Of a stretch of DNA of 8,061 nt, positions 1-5,874 are shown piece by piece. The notes under the pieces were generated by a model. That model was not told the DNA's origin. It ran no database searches and saw nothing but the letters and a program-made list of their open reading frames with translations. A program made the position numbers and the translations under genes. Source of the stretch: Ramlibacter sp. (GTDB lineage Bacteria; Pseudomonadota; Gammaproteobacteria; Burkholderiales; Burkholderiaceae_C); assembly GCA_021156245.1 (NCBI GenBank), contig JAJNBO010000090.1, positions 1-8,061 of the forward strand. The letters are read 5' to 3'. Position 1 is the first letter of the stretch, and every line of letters begins with the position of its first letter.

Positions 1-999
1 TGCACGGCGCAGCGCGACGAGGCTGCGCGGCTGGCATGCTTCGATGCGTGGGCACGCGCGCAGCGGGCGCCGGCGGCCGCAGAGCAGGTGACCCTGGCGG
101 AGAAAAGCAGCGAGCAGCCGCAGGAGGAAACGGGCTGCCACGACGCGCCTGCGTCCGAGCTGTCGCGATTCTGGGAACTGGAGCGGCGCACCAGCTGCGG
201 CCGGTTCGGCTTGCGCGGCTACCGGCCCCTTTCCCTGTCCCTGGTCACGGCCGACACGGTGAACCGCCAGCCGACGTCGGACAACCCCGCCAACAGCGCC
301 GCGGGTCCACGGCCTTATCGAACTTTCGAGACGCGCATCCAGCTGTCGGTGCGCAGCAAGCTGGCCGAGGGCGTGCTGCGCAATGACGATGCGGCGCGGG
401 ACTCCCTGTGGTTCGCCTACTCGCAGCAGTCGTACTGGCAGCTGTTCACGCGCGAGCTGTCGCGCCCGTTCCGCAGCACCGACCACGAGCCGGAGGTCTT
501 CTACGTGTTCCCGGTCGACCAGCCGATCGGAGGCTCGGGGTGGCGGCTGCGGTATGGCGGTATCGGCCTCGTGCACCAGTCCAACGGCCAGAGCCTGCCG
601 TACTCGCGAAGCTGGAACCGCGCCTACCTGATGGCGGGCGCCGAGCACCATCGCGGGCTCACGCTCCAGGGCAGGGTGTGGAAGCGCCTGCCGGAGGACG
701 CCGCGGACGACGACAACCCAGGCATCAGCGACTACATCGGCCGGGCCGAGCTGATGGCGGGCTGGGCGAGCGATCGCGGTCAGCGCTGGACGTTCACCTG
801 GCGAACGCCGCTGAACCGGCTGGACCGCGGATCGGCGCGGCTGCAGTGGCTGGTGCCGGTCCGCTCCCCGAAGAGCGGCACGCGCTTCGGCAACCTCAAT
901 GTGCACACGCAGCTGTTCACCGGCTACGGCGACTCGCTGCTCGATTACAACCGTCCGCGCACGACGCTCAGCGTGGGCCTGAGCCTGTTCGACTGGTAG
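1..999 (+). CDS. pldA: Outer-membrane phospholipase A (OMPLA), 5' end missing
   Basis: The reading frame is open from the first base of the window and stops with TAG at 997-999, so the start codon and signal peptide lie upstream; 332 residues are visible. OMPLA is a calcium-dependent outer-membrane beta-barrel that hydrolyses acyl chains of phospholipids reaching the outer leaflet, keeping the membrane asymmetric. The family signature is clear. The segment GLVHQSNGQS contains the catalytic His (codon 574-576) and Ser (580-582), and the downstream SRSWNR supplies the catalytic Asn (616-618), matching the His-Ser-Asn triad of the E. coli enzyme. The barrel domain begins near fragment residue 50 (SELSRFWEL) and the protein ends in Phe-Asp-Trp, an aromatic C-terminus typical of barrels inserted by the Bam complex. 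Before the barrel is a hydrophilic stretch with two Cys (fragment residues 1 and 13) in a C-x11-C arrangement that E. coli OMPLA lacks. An in-frame GTG occurs at 88, but the coding frame clearly continues upstream of it. Confidence 0.93.
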   Translation, partial: CTAQRDEAARLACFDAWARAQRAPAAAEQVTLAEKSSEQPQEETGCHDAPASELSRFWELERRTSCGRFGLRGYRPLSLSLVTADTVNRQPTSDNPANSAAGPRPYRTFETRIQLSVRSKLAEGVLRNDDAARDSLWFAYSQQSYWQLFTRELSRPFRSTDHEPEVFYVFPVDQPIGGSGWRLRYGGIGLVHQSNGQSLPYSRSWNRAYLMAGAEHHRGLTLQGRVWKRLPEDAADDDNPGISDYIGRAELMAGWASDRGQRWTFTWRTPLNRLDRGSARLQWLVPVRSPKSGTRFGNLNVHTQLFTGYGDSLLDYNRPRTTLSVGLSLFDW

Positions 1000-1003
1000 C
1001 GCC

Positions 1004-1028
1004 CCTGCATCGGAGCAGGCTATCCTGC
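1004..1028 (+). other. Two mutually exclusive small hairpins between pldA and the next gene
   Basis: The sequence GCAGG at 1015-1019 is complementary both to CCTGC at 1004-1008 (6-nt loop) and to CCTGC at 1024-1028 (4-nt loop). Both stems are perfect but only 5 bp, and neither is followed by a T-run. They could be a weak attenuating or processing structure in the pldA 3' end, or chance in GC-rich DNA. The second stem spans the -10-like element proposed for the next gene. Confidence 0.2.
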
Positions 1029-1032
1029 CGGG
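1021..1032 (+). promoter_or_regulatory. Putative -10 element for leaderless start of the solute-binding-like gene
   Basis: TATCCT at 1021-1026 fits a TAnnnT -10 box (4 of 6 matches to TATAAT) and is followed by exactly 6 nt (GCCGGG) before the ATG at 1033, so transcription would begin at or next to the A of the start codon. No Shine-Dalgarno lies at a normal distance; the nearest purine run (GGAG at 1012-1015) is 17 nt upstream of the ATG. I see no good -35 box at 16-18 nt spacing, so this is a weak single-element prediction, strengthened by the near-identical arrangement at 3469-3480. Confidence 0.35.
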
Positions 1033-1764
1033 ATGGACATTCCTCCCGACATCGTCGCCGCGTTCGCGCCCACCGGCCGCCTGCGCGCATCGATCAACAC
1101 CGGCAATCCGATCCTGGCCGCGCCCGATGCGGCAGGCGGCGCGAAAGGCGTTTCCGTCGACCTGGCGCGCGGCTTCGCCGAGCGGCTGGGCGTGGGGCTC
1201 GAGCTTGTCGTCTTCGACACCGCCGGCAAGTCGGTGGACGCCGTCACCTCGGAAAGCGCCGACATCGGCTTCTTCGCCATCGATCCCAAGCGCGGGGAAG
1301 GCATCCATTTCACGGCCCCCTACGTGCTGATCGAGGGCTGCTATGCGGTGCGCACCGGATCGCCACTGGTGGCCAACGAGCAGGTCGACCGCGCGGGGCA
1401 GCGGGTGGTCGTGGGCAAGGGCAGCGCGTACGACCTGTTCCTCAGCCGCGCGCTGGCAGAGGCGACGATCCTGCGTGCACCCAGTTCGCCGGCGGTCACG
1501 GAGTTCTTCCTGGAGCACCAGGCCGACGTCGCGGCAGGCGTGAAGCAGCAGCTGCAAGCCGATGCGCAGCGGCTGGGCGGCCTGAGGCTGCTGCCGGGCC
1601 GCTTCATGGTGATCCAGCAGGCGATGGGGTGTCCGCGCGGGCGCGGCAGCGCGGCGGCAGCGGTGCTGTCCGAGTACGTGGAGGAGATGAAGCGCAGCGG
1701 CTTCGTGGCGGGCGCGCTGCAGCGGCACGGCATCGCCGGCGCCGCAGTGGCTCCGGCGGCCTAG
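1033..1764 (+). CDS. Solute-binding-protein family 3-like protein without signal peptide
   Basis: This encodes 243 residues resembling the family 3 periplasmic solute-binding domain (SBP_bac_3), which binds amino acids for ABC importers. Visible family features are GRLRASINTGNPIL near residue 15, GVSVDLARGFAERLGV (about 38-53), SADIGFFAIDPKRGEGIHFTAPYV (about 74-97), a lobe-crossing segment, and GKGSAYDLFLSRAL near 127. The length matches the two-lobed domain alone. The N-terminus (MDIPPDIVAAFAPTGRL) has no hydrophobic signal segment and no lipobox, so as annotated the protein stays in the cytoplasm. No start upstream would add a signal, because the pldA stop is only 33 nt away and the intervening DNA encodes no hydrophobic stretch. 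No permease or ATPase gene is adjacent. Similar signal-less proteins are, as I recall, common in Burkholderiales; their role is unclear, and a cytoplasmic ligand-binding or enzyme-like function is as plausible as transport. It starts 33 nt after pldA and could be read from the pldA transcript as well as its own promoter. Confidence 0.88.
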   Translation: MDIPPDIVAAFAPTGRLRASINTGNPILAAPDAAGGAKGVSVDLARGFAERLGVGLELVVFDTAGKSVDAVTSESADIGFFAIDPKRGEGIHFTAPYVLIEGCYAVRTGSPLVANEQVDRAGQRVVVGKGSAYDLFLSRALAEATILRAPSSPAVTEFFLEHQADVAAGVKQQLQADAQRLGGLRLLPGRFMVIQQAMGCPRGRGSAAAAVLSEYVEEMKRSGFVAGALQRHGIAGAAVAPAA

Positions 1765-1801
1765 GGGGCGCGCTCTCGCTCGGACGCACGCAGCCCTGGC
1801 T

Positions 1802-2065
1802 TCAGCCGATCCAGTCGTGGCGCCGCGGCGAGCGGCCGGCGAAAGGCAGCCGGCGCAGCAGCGGCGGGACGTCCTGCCCCGTGGCCGCCCTTGCCACCAG
1901 CAGCGTCCCCAGCAGCGATGCGACCACCCGCACCGGGACGGATGGATGCCGCCGCGTGGCGATCCACAGCCCCAGGCCGGCAGCGAAGGCGAGCCAGTGC
2001 TCGCCAGGGACGTTGGGGCGCGTCGCGTCGTAGCGCTTCATCTTCTCAAGCAGTCTTTCGGCCAT
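1802..2065 (-). CDS. Small hypothetical protein, probably membrane-associated
   Basis: This encodes 87 residues on the minus strand, starting at ATG 2065-2063 and stopping with TGA at 1804-1802. I do not recognise a named family, but the codons have the strong G/C third-position bias of real genes here. The protein also reads like a conserved small Burkholderiales type: a charged start (MAERLLEKMKRYD), a GEHWLAFAAGLGLWIA hydrophobic segment (about 21-36), basic residues, a second hydrophobic stretch (VRVVASLLGTLLVARAA, about 45-61), then a basic tail. Two short membrane helices joined by a positively charged loop is the likely topology. A weak purine-rich site (CGAGA) lies about 6 nt before the ATG. 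It faces the solute-binding-like gene (37 bp between stops) and diverges from the transporter gene, with 97 bp between starts. Function is unknown. Confidence 0.65.
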   Translation of the reverse strand: MAERLLEKMKRYDATRPNVPGEHWLAFAAGLGLWIATRRHPSVPVRVVASLLGTLLVARAATGQDVPPLLRRLPFAGRSPRRHDWIG

Positions 2066-2134
2066 GACAAATCTCGTGGTTGGACGGAAAGATTCTGCGC
2101 AAAAAACTGGCGGCGGTGGGGTGCTGTATCGGCC

Positions 2135-2144
2135 GATCGCGATC
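2135..2144. promoter_or_regulatory. 10-bp perfect palindrome in the divergent intergenic region
   Basis: GATCGCGATC is a perfect palindrome ending 18 nt before the ATG at 2163 and just upstream of the proposed -10 element. It lies between the divergent small gene and the transporter gene, where a dimeric regulator could act. Such a short palindrome is not rare in GC-rich DNA, so a regulatory role is only possible. Confidence 0.2.
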
Positions 2145-2149
2145 TCGCC

Positions 2150-2162
2150 GACAATTCACGCC
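2150..2162 (+). promoter_or_regulatory. Putative -10 element close to the transporter start
   Basis: GACAAT at 2150-2155 matches TATAAT at four of six positions and ends 7 nt before the ATG at 2163. The bases between it and the start (TCACGCC) contain no Shine-Dalgarno. Together these support the 2163 start over the in-frame ATG at 2064 and fit a leaderless or near-leaderless mRNA. No recognisable -35 is present at standard spacing. Confidence 0.35.
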
Positions 2163-3392
2163 ATGGACGCTCAACCTGCCCGCGCCGGCAACTCGATGGC
2201 AACCCAGTGGCTCCTGAACATCGGCCACGCCGTGGACCACATGTTCCTGCTGATCTTCGCGACCGCGGTGACGAGCATCGCGGCCGATTTCGGCATTGCC
2301 CGGTGGGAAGACCTCATGCCCTACGGCGTGGCGGCCTTCTTCTTCTTCGGCATCGGCTCCTTGCCGGCCGGGCGGCTGGGCGACCATTGGGGCCGCCGCA
2401 AGATGATGACGGTGTTCTTCTTCGGAATGGGCGCCTCCGCGTTGCTGGTCAGCGTGACGCAGACGCCGCTGCAGATGGCCGGGGCGCTGGCCTTGCTGGG
2501 CTGCTTCGCCTCGATCTACCACCCGGTGGGCATCCCGATGCTGGTGCAGAAGGCGGTGCGCCCCGGCCTCACCATCGGCATCAACGGCCTGGTCGGCAAC
2601 CTCGGGGTCGCCGTGGCCGCCGTGACGACCGGCTTCCTCGTCAAGTACCTGGACTGGCGCATGGCGTTCGCCATCCCCGGCGCGCTGTGCCTGCTGCTGG
2701 GCGGCGCGTTTGCCTTGCTGGCGACGCCCGAACAGGGCGCGCCCGCGAAGAAGAAGGTGAGTGCTCCCGTGGTGCTGCCGGGCGTCTCGGTGTCCAAGCT
2801 GCTGCTGGTGATGACGGTGGCGGCCACCAGCGGCAGCCTGCTGTTCAACTTCTCGACCAACAGCAACTACGAGATGCTGTCCGAGCGGCTGCGCAGCATC
2901 CTGCAGGATCCCGCGCGGCTCGGCGCGTTGCTCGCGCTCACGTACTCGGCTGCCTCGGTGGCGCAGCTGGTGGTCGGGCACCTCATCGACCGCATGCCGC
3001 TCAAGGGCCTGTACCTTGCCGTGGTCTCCGCCCAGGCGGCGCTGCTCGCATTGGCGACGATGGCGGACGGGTGGGTGTTCTACGCGCTGCAGTTCCTGTT
3101 CATGACCGCCATCTTCGGCGCGATCCCGTTCACCGACGCGATGATCGTGCGCTTCGTCGACGACAGCATGCGGTCGCGCGTCTCGGGAATGCGCCTCGCC
3201 GTGTCGCTGGGGGCGAGCTCCCTGGCCGTCTGGCTGATCGGCCCGGTGGTGAAGCAGGCCGGTTTCGCGACGCTCCTCGGGGTCATGACGGCCACCGCCC
3301 TCCTGTCGCTCCTGATCCTCAGCCAGCTTCCGGCCACGCCCGCCCCGAAGCGCCAGCAGGCGATGGCCGATCCGGCGGGCAAGGCGGCCTAG
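2163..3392 (+). CDS. Major facilitator superfamily (MFS) transporter
   Basis: This encodes 409 residues, the usual length for a 12-helix MFS carrier, a proton-coupled or gradient-driven inner-membrane transporter. The loop between helices 2 and 3 carries the MFS motif A (GRLGDHWGRRK, residues 70-80). Helix 1 is preceded by NIGHAVDH (19-26), and the rest alternates hydrophobic helices with short basic loops. A central cytoplasmic loop rich in Lys (around EQGAPAKKKVSAP) divides the two six-helix halves, and the C-terminus is a short polar tail. The substrate cannot be read from the sequence; a small-molecule exporter is a reasonable guess. The frame is also open to an ATG at 2064, but the extra 33 residues are not transporter-like, would begin inside the start of the divergent gene, and lack an evident ribosome-binding site, so I prefer 2163. 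The stop is TAG at 3390-3392. The LysE-family gene follows on the same strand 88 nt later. Confidence 0.9.
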   Translation: MDAQPARAGNSMATQWLLNIGHAVDHMFLLIFATAVTSIAADFGIARWEDLMPYGVAAFFFFGIGSLPAGRLGDHWGRRKMMTVFFFGMGASALLVSVTQTPLQMAGALALLGCFASIYHPVGIPMLVQKAVRPGLTIGINGLVGNLGVAVAAVTTGFLVKYLDWRMAFAIPGALCLLLGGAFALLATPEQGAPAKKKVSAPVVLPGVSVSKLLLVMTVAATSGSLLFNFSTNSNYEMLSERLRSILQDPARLGALLALTYSAASVAQLVVGHLIDRMPLKGLYLAVVSAQAALLALATMADGWVFYALQFLFMTAIFGAIPFTDAMIVRFVDDSMRSRVSGMRLAVSLGASSLAVWLIGPVVKQAGFATLLGVMTATALLSLLILSQLPATPAPKRQQAMADPAGKAA

Positions 3393-3401
3393 CTCTGTGC
3401 G

Positions 3402-3429
3402 CCTGTATGGCTGGCCGGGCCAGTACAGG
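3402..3429 (+). terminator. Interrupted hairpin after the MFS gene
   Basis: CCTGTA (3402-3407) pairs with TACAGG (3424-3429). Inside it CTGGC (3411-3415) pairs with GCCAG (3419-3423) around a CGG loop, leaving TGG (3408-3410) as a one-sided bulge. The structure begins 10 nt after the MFS stop, where a terminator would sit. There is no T-tract after it, so it may be an RNA-stabilising or partial-termination hairpin rather than a classic intrinsic terminator. Confidence 0.4.
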
Positions 3430-3468
3430 AGGCGGTGTGCTGTGCGGGCCGCGTGTCGACGGGCGCGC

Positions 3469-3480
3469 TAGGCTGGCGGG
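3469..3480 (+). promoter_or_regulatory. Putative -10 element for leaderless start of the LysE-family gene
   Basis: TAGGCT at 3469-3474 is followed by exactly 6 nt (GGCGGG) and then the ATG at 3481. The 15-base stretch through the ATG matches the one at 1021-1035 at 12 of 15 positions. GGCGGG abuts the ATG too closely to act as a standard Shine-Dalgarno. No convincing -35 box is visible. Confidence 0.35.
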
Positions 3481-4071
3481 ATGATCGAAAGCCTGGCCCC
3501 GCTTGCCACCTACTGCGCCCTGATGTCCGCGACGCCGGGCCCCAACAACGTGATGCTGGCGGCGTCGGGCGCCAACTTCGGCTACCGCAGGACGCTGCCG
3601 TACCTGCTGGGCATCAACGCGGGCGTGTTCGCGCTGACCATCGTGGTCTGCCTCGGCCTCGGCGCCGTGTTCGCACGCTACCCGCAGGTGCACGGCGCGT
3701 TGAAGATCGCGGGTGCGCTCTACCTGGTCTGGCTCTCGTGGAAGCTTGCCTTCGCCCGGCTGGGCGACAAGGCCGCGGTGGGCACGCCGCTGTCGTTCGT
3801 GGACGGGGCCACCTTCCAGCTGGTCAACCCGAAAAGCTGGATGAAGGCCGTGACGCTTGCATCCGTCTTCATGCCCGTTGGCATGCATCCGGCGTTCGGA
3901 GCCATGGTCGTGGCCATCGTCAGCCTGGCGATCGGCTTCCCCCTGGTCTCGATCTGGGCCCTGTTCGGCGTGGCGATCCGGCGCTTCCTGGACACGCCGC
4001 TGCGGCTTCGCCTGTTCAATGCGGTGATGGGGCTGGGCTTGCTCGCGCTGGCGGTCACGCTGCTGCTTTGA
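3481..4071 (+). CDS. LysE/RhtB-family amino-acid or metabolite exporter
   Basis: This encodes 196 residues, close to the family's usual 195-210. The family comprises small inner-membrane exporters, with about six hydrophobic segments, that expel amino acids and related metabolites. The hallmark ATPGPNN lies at residues 17-23 straight after the first hydrophobic stretch, followed by ASGANFGYRRTLPYLLGI. The second hallmark, LVNPKSWMKAV, is at about 114-124, where the family's conserved Asn-Pro-Lys sits. Hydrophobic segments are seen near 4-18, 38-62, 68-88, 120-140, 142-166 and 174-195. Which amino acid is exported cannot be told. The start at 3481 is the only sensible one. The last 17 nt overlap the end of the convergent flavoprotein gene. 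It may be partly co-transcribed with the MFS gene. Confidence 0.92.
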   Translation: MIESLAPLATYCALMSATPGPNNVMLAASGANFGYRRTLPYLLGINAGVFALTIVVCLGLGAVFARYPQVHGALKIAGALYLVWLSWKLAFARLGDKAAVGTPLSFVDGATFQLVNPKSWMKAVTLASVFMPVGMHPAFGAMVVAIVSLAIGFPLVSIWALFGVAIRRFLDTPLRLRLFNAVMGLGLLALAVTLLL

Positions 4072-5707
4072 CCTCCAGGAAGCGATGGAGCGCGGCGACG
4101 ACGGCCGCGCCTTCCCCGATGGCCGCGCCGACGCGCTTGGTCGAGCCGGCGCGGACGTCGCCCACGGCGAACACGCCGGGCAGGCTGGATTCCAGCTCGC
4201 CGCGGCCCGGGCCGCCGGTGACGACGAAGCCGGCCCGGTCCAACACCATGTCCTTGCAGCCTGCGAGGAAAGCCGTCTCAGGCGACGCACCGATGAACAG
4301 GAACAGGTTGCGCACGGACCGGCGCGTGACTTCGCCGCTGTCACGATCGCGCCAACGCACGGACGCGAGGTGGCCCGTGTCGTCGCCAACGAGTTCGGCG
4401 AGTTCGCGGCGGGGCAGCACTTCGATGTTGGCCGCGCCCTCGATGCGGTCGATGAGGTAGCGCGACATGGTCGCGGCCAGGCCAGCGCCGCGTACGAGGA
4501 TGGTCACGCTGGCGGCGTGCGCGGCCAAGAAGACGGCGGCCTGCCCGGCGGAATTGCCGCCGCCGACCAGCACGACGTGCTCGCCGCTGCACAGGCGGGC
4601 TTCGATCGGAGACGCCCAGTACCACACGCCACGGCCCTCGAAGGCCGGGAGGTCGCGCGCGTCGGGGCGGTTGTAGCGTGCGCCGCTGGCGATCACGACC
4701 GCGCGGGCGCGCAACTGGCGACCGTCGGCCAGCCGCAAGGCCGGCGTCGCCCCCGGCATGCATTCGAGCGACGTGACCTGCGCCGGCACCAGGATGCGCG
4801 CGCCGAACTTCTGCGCCTGCACATAGGCGCGGCCTGCCAGCGCCTGGCCCGAGATGCCGGTCGGGAACCCGAGGTAGTTCTCGATGCGCGCGCTCGCGCC
4901 GGCCTGGCCGCCATAGGCCCGGCAATCCAGTGCGACCACGGAGAGTCCTTCGCTGGCCGCGTACACGGCCGTCGCCAGTCCGGCGGGTCCGGCGCCGACG
5001 ATCGCCACGTCGAACAGCTGGTCCTGTTCGCGCGCATCCATCAGCCCGAGGCAGCGTGCCAGCTCCTGCTCGTCGGGGTCGACGAGGATGCGGCCGTCGG
5101 GGCAGACGGCCAGCACTTCGTGGGGGCGGCTGGCGTACTGCGACGCGAGAGCGCAGGCGCCGGGGTCTTCATGGGGACCGACCACGTGATACGGCTGGCC
5201 GTTGCGGCGCAGGAAGTTCTCCAGGCGCACGAGATGCGGCGCCTCGGCATTGCCGATCAGGACGGCGCCTGCCACGCCGCGCTCGATCAGCGCCACCCGG
5301 CGCAGGATGAGCGCGCGCGTGATGCGCTCGCCGAGGTCGGCTTCCGCCGTGATCAGCGAACGCAGCTGCGCTGGCGGGACCAGCAGGGCCTCGACGGGTT
5401 CCTCCGCCACGCCGTCGACCAGGGCGGGCGCGCCCGACAGCTGCCCGACCTCCGCGAGGAAGGCCCCTGGCCCTTCGCGAACCACGGGCACGACGCGGCC
5501 CAGGCCGTCGCGCTGGCTGATGGTGACGACGCCGCGCAGCAGGATGAACATGCCTGGCCCGGGCTCGCCGGCGCGGAACAGGTATTCGCCGGCGGCGTAC
5601 TGGCGCGGCGTGCCGAAGCGCGCGGCCCGGGCGAGGTCTCCCTCGCCGAGGACGGGAAACATCTGTTCGCGCCGGCCGGCGAGCGTATCGGGTGGAGAGG
5701 TGGCCAT
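4055..5707 (-). CDS. Cyclic-nucleotide-binding-domain / thioredoxin-reductase-like FAD oxidoreductase
   Basis: This encodes 550 residues from ATG 5707-5705 to TGA 4057-4055. Residues about 12-135 form a cyclic-nucleotide-binding (Crp-type) beta-roll (AAGEYLFRAGEPGPGMFILLRG). About 145-222 resemble a thioredoxin/glutaredoxin-like module without CxxC. About 231-545 are a two-nucleotide-fold flavoprotein of the thioredoxin reductase type: FAD site VGAGPAG (237-243), NAD(P)H site VGGGNSAGQAA (381-391), and the late FAD motif FAVGDVRAGSTKRVGAAIGEG (513-533, two segments). Where thioredoxin reductase has its CATC redox pair this protein has WASP (364-367), so it should not reduce thioredoxin by the standard route. 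In the Crp-type pocket the conserved Glu is present (E86), but the phosphate-binding Arg is not (SGAPALVD), so cAMP binding is doubtful. The protein is probably cytosolic and NAD(P)H-dependent; its electron acceptor is unknown. A GTG at 5788 would add 27 residues, but the added sequence does not look like the domain, and a promoter-like pair sits just before 5707. Confidence 0.9.
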   Translation of the reverse strand: MATSPPDTLAGRREQMFPVLGEGDLARAARFGTPRQYAAGEYLFRAGEPGPGMFILLRGVVTISQRDGLGRVVPVVREGPGAFLAEVGQLSGAPALVDGVAEEPVEALLVPPAQLRSLITAEADLGERITRALILRRVALIERGVAGAVLIGNAEAPHLVRLENFLRRNGQPYHVVGPHEDPGACALASQYASRPHEVLAVCPDGRILVDPDEQELARCLGLMDAREQDQLFDVAIVGAGPAGLATAVYAASEGLSVVALDCRAYGGQAGASARIENYLGFPTGISGQALAGRAYVQAQKFGARILVPAQVTSLECMPGATPALRLADGRQLRARAVVIASGARYNRPDARDLPAFEGRGVWYWASPIEARLCSGEHVVLVGGGNSAGQAAVFLAAHAASVTILVRGAGLAATMSRYLIDRIEGAANIEVLPRRELAELVGDDTGHLASVRWRDRDSGEVTRRSVRNLFLFIGASPETAFLAGCKDMVLDRAGFVVTGGPGRGELESSLPGVFAVGDVRAGSTKRVGAAIGEGAAVVAALHRFLEVKAAA

Positions 5708-5713
5708 CCACGC

Positions 5714-5742
5714 AGCGTGCTGGGATTCATCGCAGCCGTCAA
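5714..5742 (-). promoter_or_regulatory. Putative promoter for the flavoprotein gene (leaderless geometry)
   Basis: Read on the minus strand, TTGACG (5742-5737) is a near-consensus -35 box, followed by a 17-nt spacer and CACGCT (5719-5714) as a weak -10 box that keeps the conserved second A and final T. Six nt later comes the ATG at 5707. The geometry supports transcription starting at or near the ATG and favours this start over the upstream GTG at 5788, which the promoter would exclude from the message. Confidence 0.4.
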
Positions 5743-5787
5743 CCAGGGCGTCAGACCACCGTGCGTCGCCGCTGGGAATGCCGCCCA

Positions 5788-5820
5788 CAGCCCGGCGGCG
5801 TCATTTCTTACGTCGGGCTG
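5788..5820. repeat. 7-bp inverted repeat in the divergent promoter region
   Basis: CAGCCCG (5788-5794) and CGGGCTG (5814-5820) form a perfect inverted repeat separated by 19 nt, with relatively AT-rich DNA (TCATTTCTTA) in the centre. It sits between the divergent flavoprotein and DUF6600 genes. The two half-site centres are 26 bp apart, roughly two and a half helical turns. It may be an operator, a hairpin in an mRNA leader, or chance. Confidence 0.25.
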
Positions 5821-5863
5821 CGCCACGCCCGCTGAAGCTTGCTTTCGTATTCCTTGCCGGTCT

Positions 5864-5868
5864 GGAGA
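5864..5868 (+). promoter_or_regulatory. Ribosome-binding site of the DUF6600 gene
   Basis: GGAGA lies 6 nt before the ATG at 5875. This is a normal Shine-Dalgarno placement and fixes the start, which also yields a clean signal peptide. It is the only clear Shine-Dalgarno among the starts in this window, so this message must carry a 5' leader. I see no convincing -35/-10 pair for it in the preceding 150 bases. Confidence 0.7.
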
Positions 5869-5874
5869 CAACCC

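Noticed and set aside
408..2033. A 541-codon open frame on the plus strand across pldA and the solute-binding-like gene
   Set aside because: It is an alternate frame over two well-supported genes; its translation is Arg/Ala/Gly-rich without domains, as expected for shadows in GC-rich DNA.
2064..2162. Earlier start of the MFS gene at ATG 2064
   Set aside because: The added residues are not hydrophobic or family-like, there is no ribosome-binding site, and the start would overlap the first codon of the divergent gene.
1817..3484. A 555-codon plus-strand open frame over the MFS gene
   Set aside because: The translation is Arg/Gly/His-rich with no membrane helices or motifs, while the overlapping frame encodes a clear MFS carrier.
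5708..5788. N-terminal extension of the flavoprotein from GTG 5788
   Set aside because: The 27 extra residues look unrelated to the domain, and a -35/-10-like pair lies inside this stretch immediately before ATG 5707.
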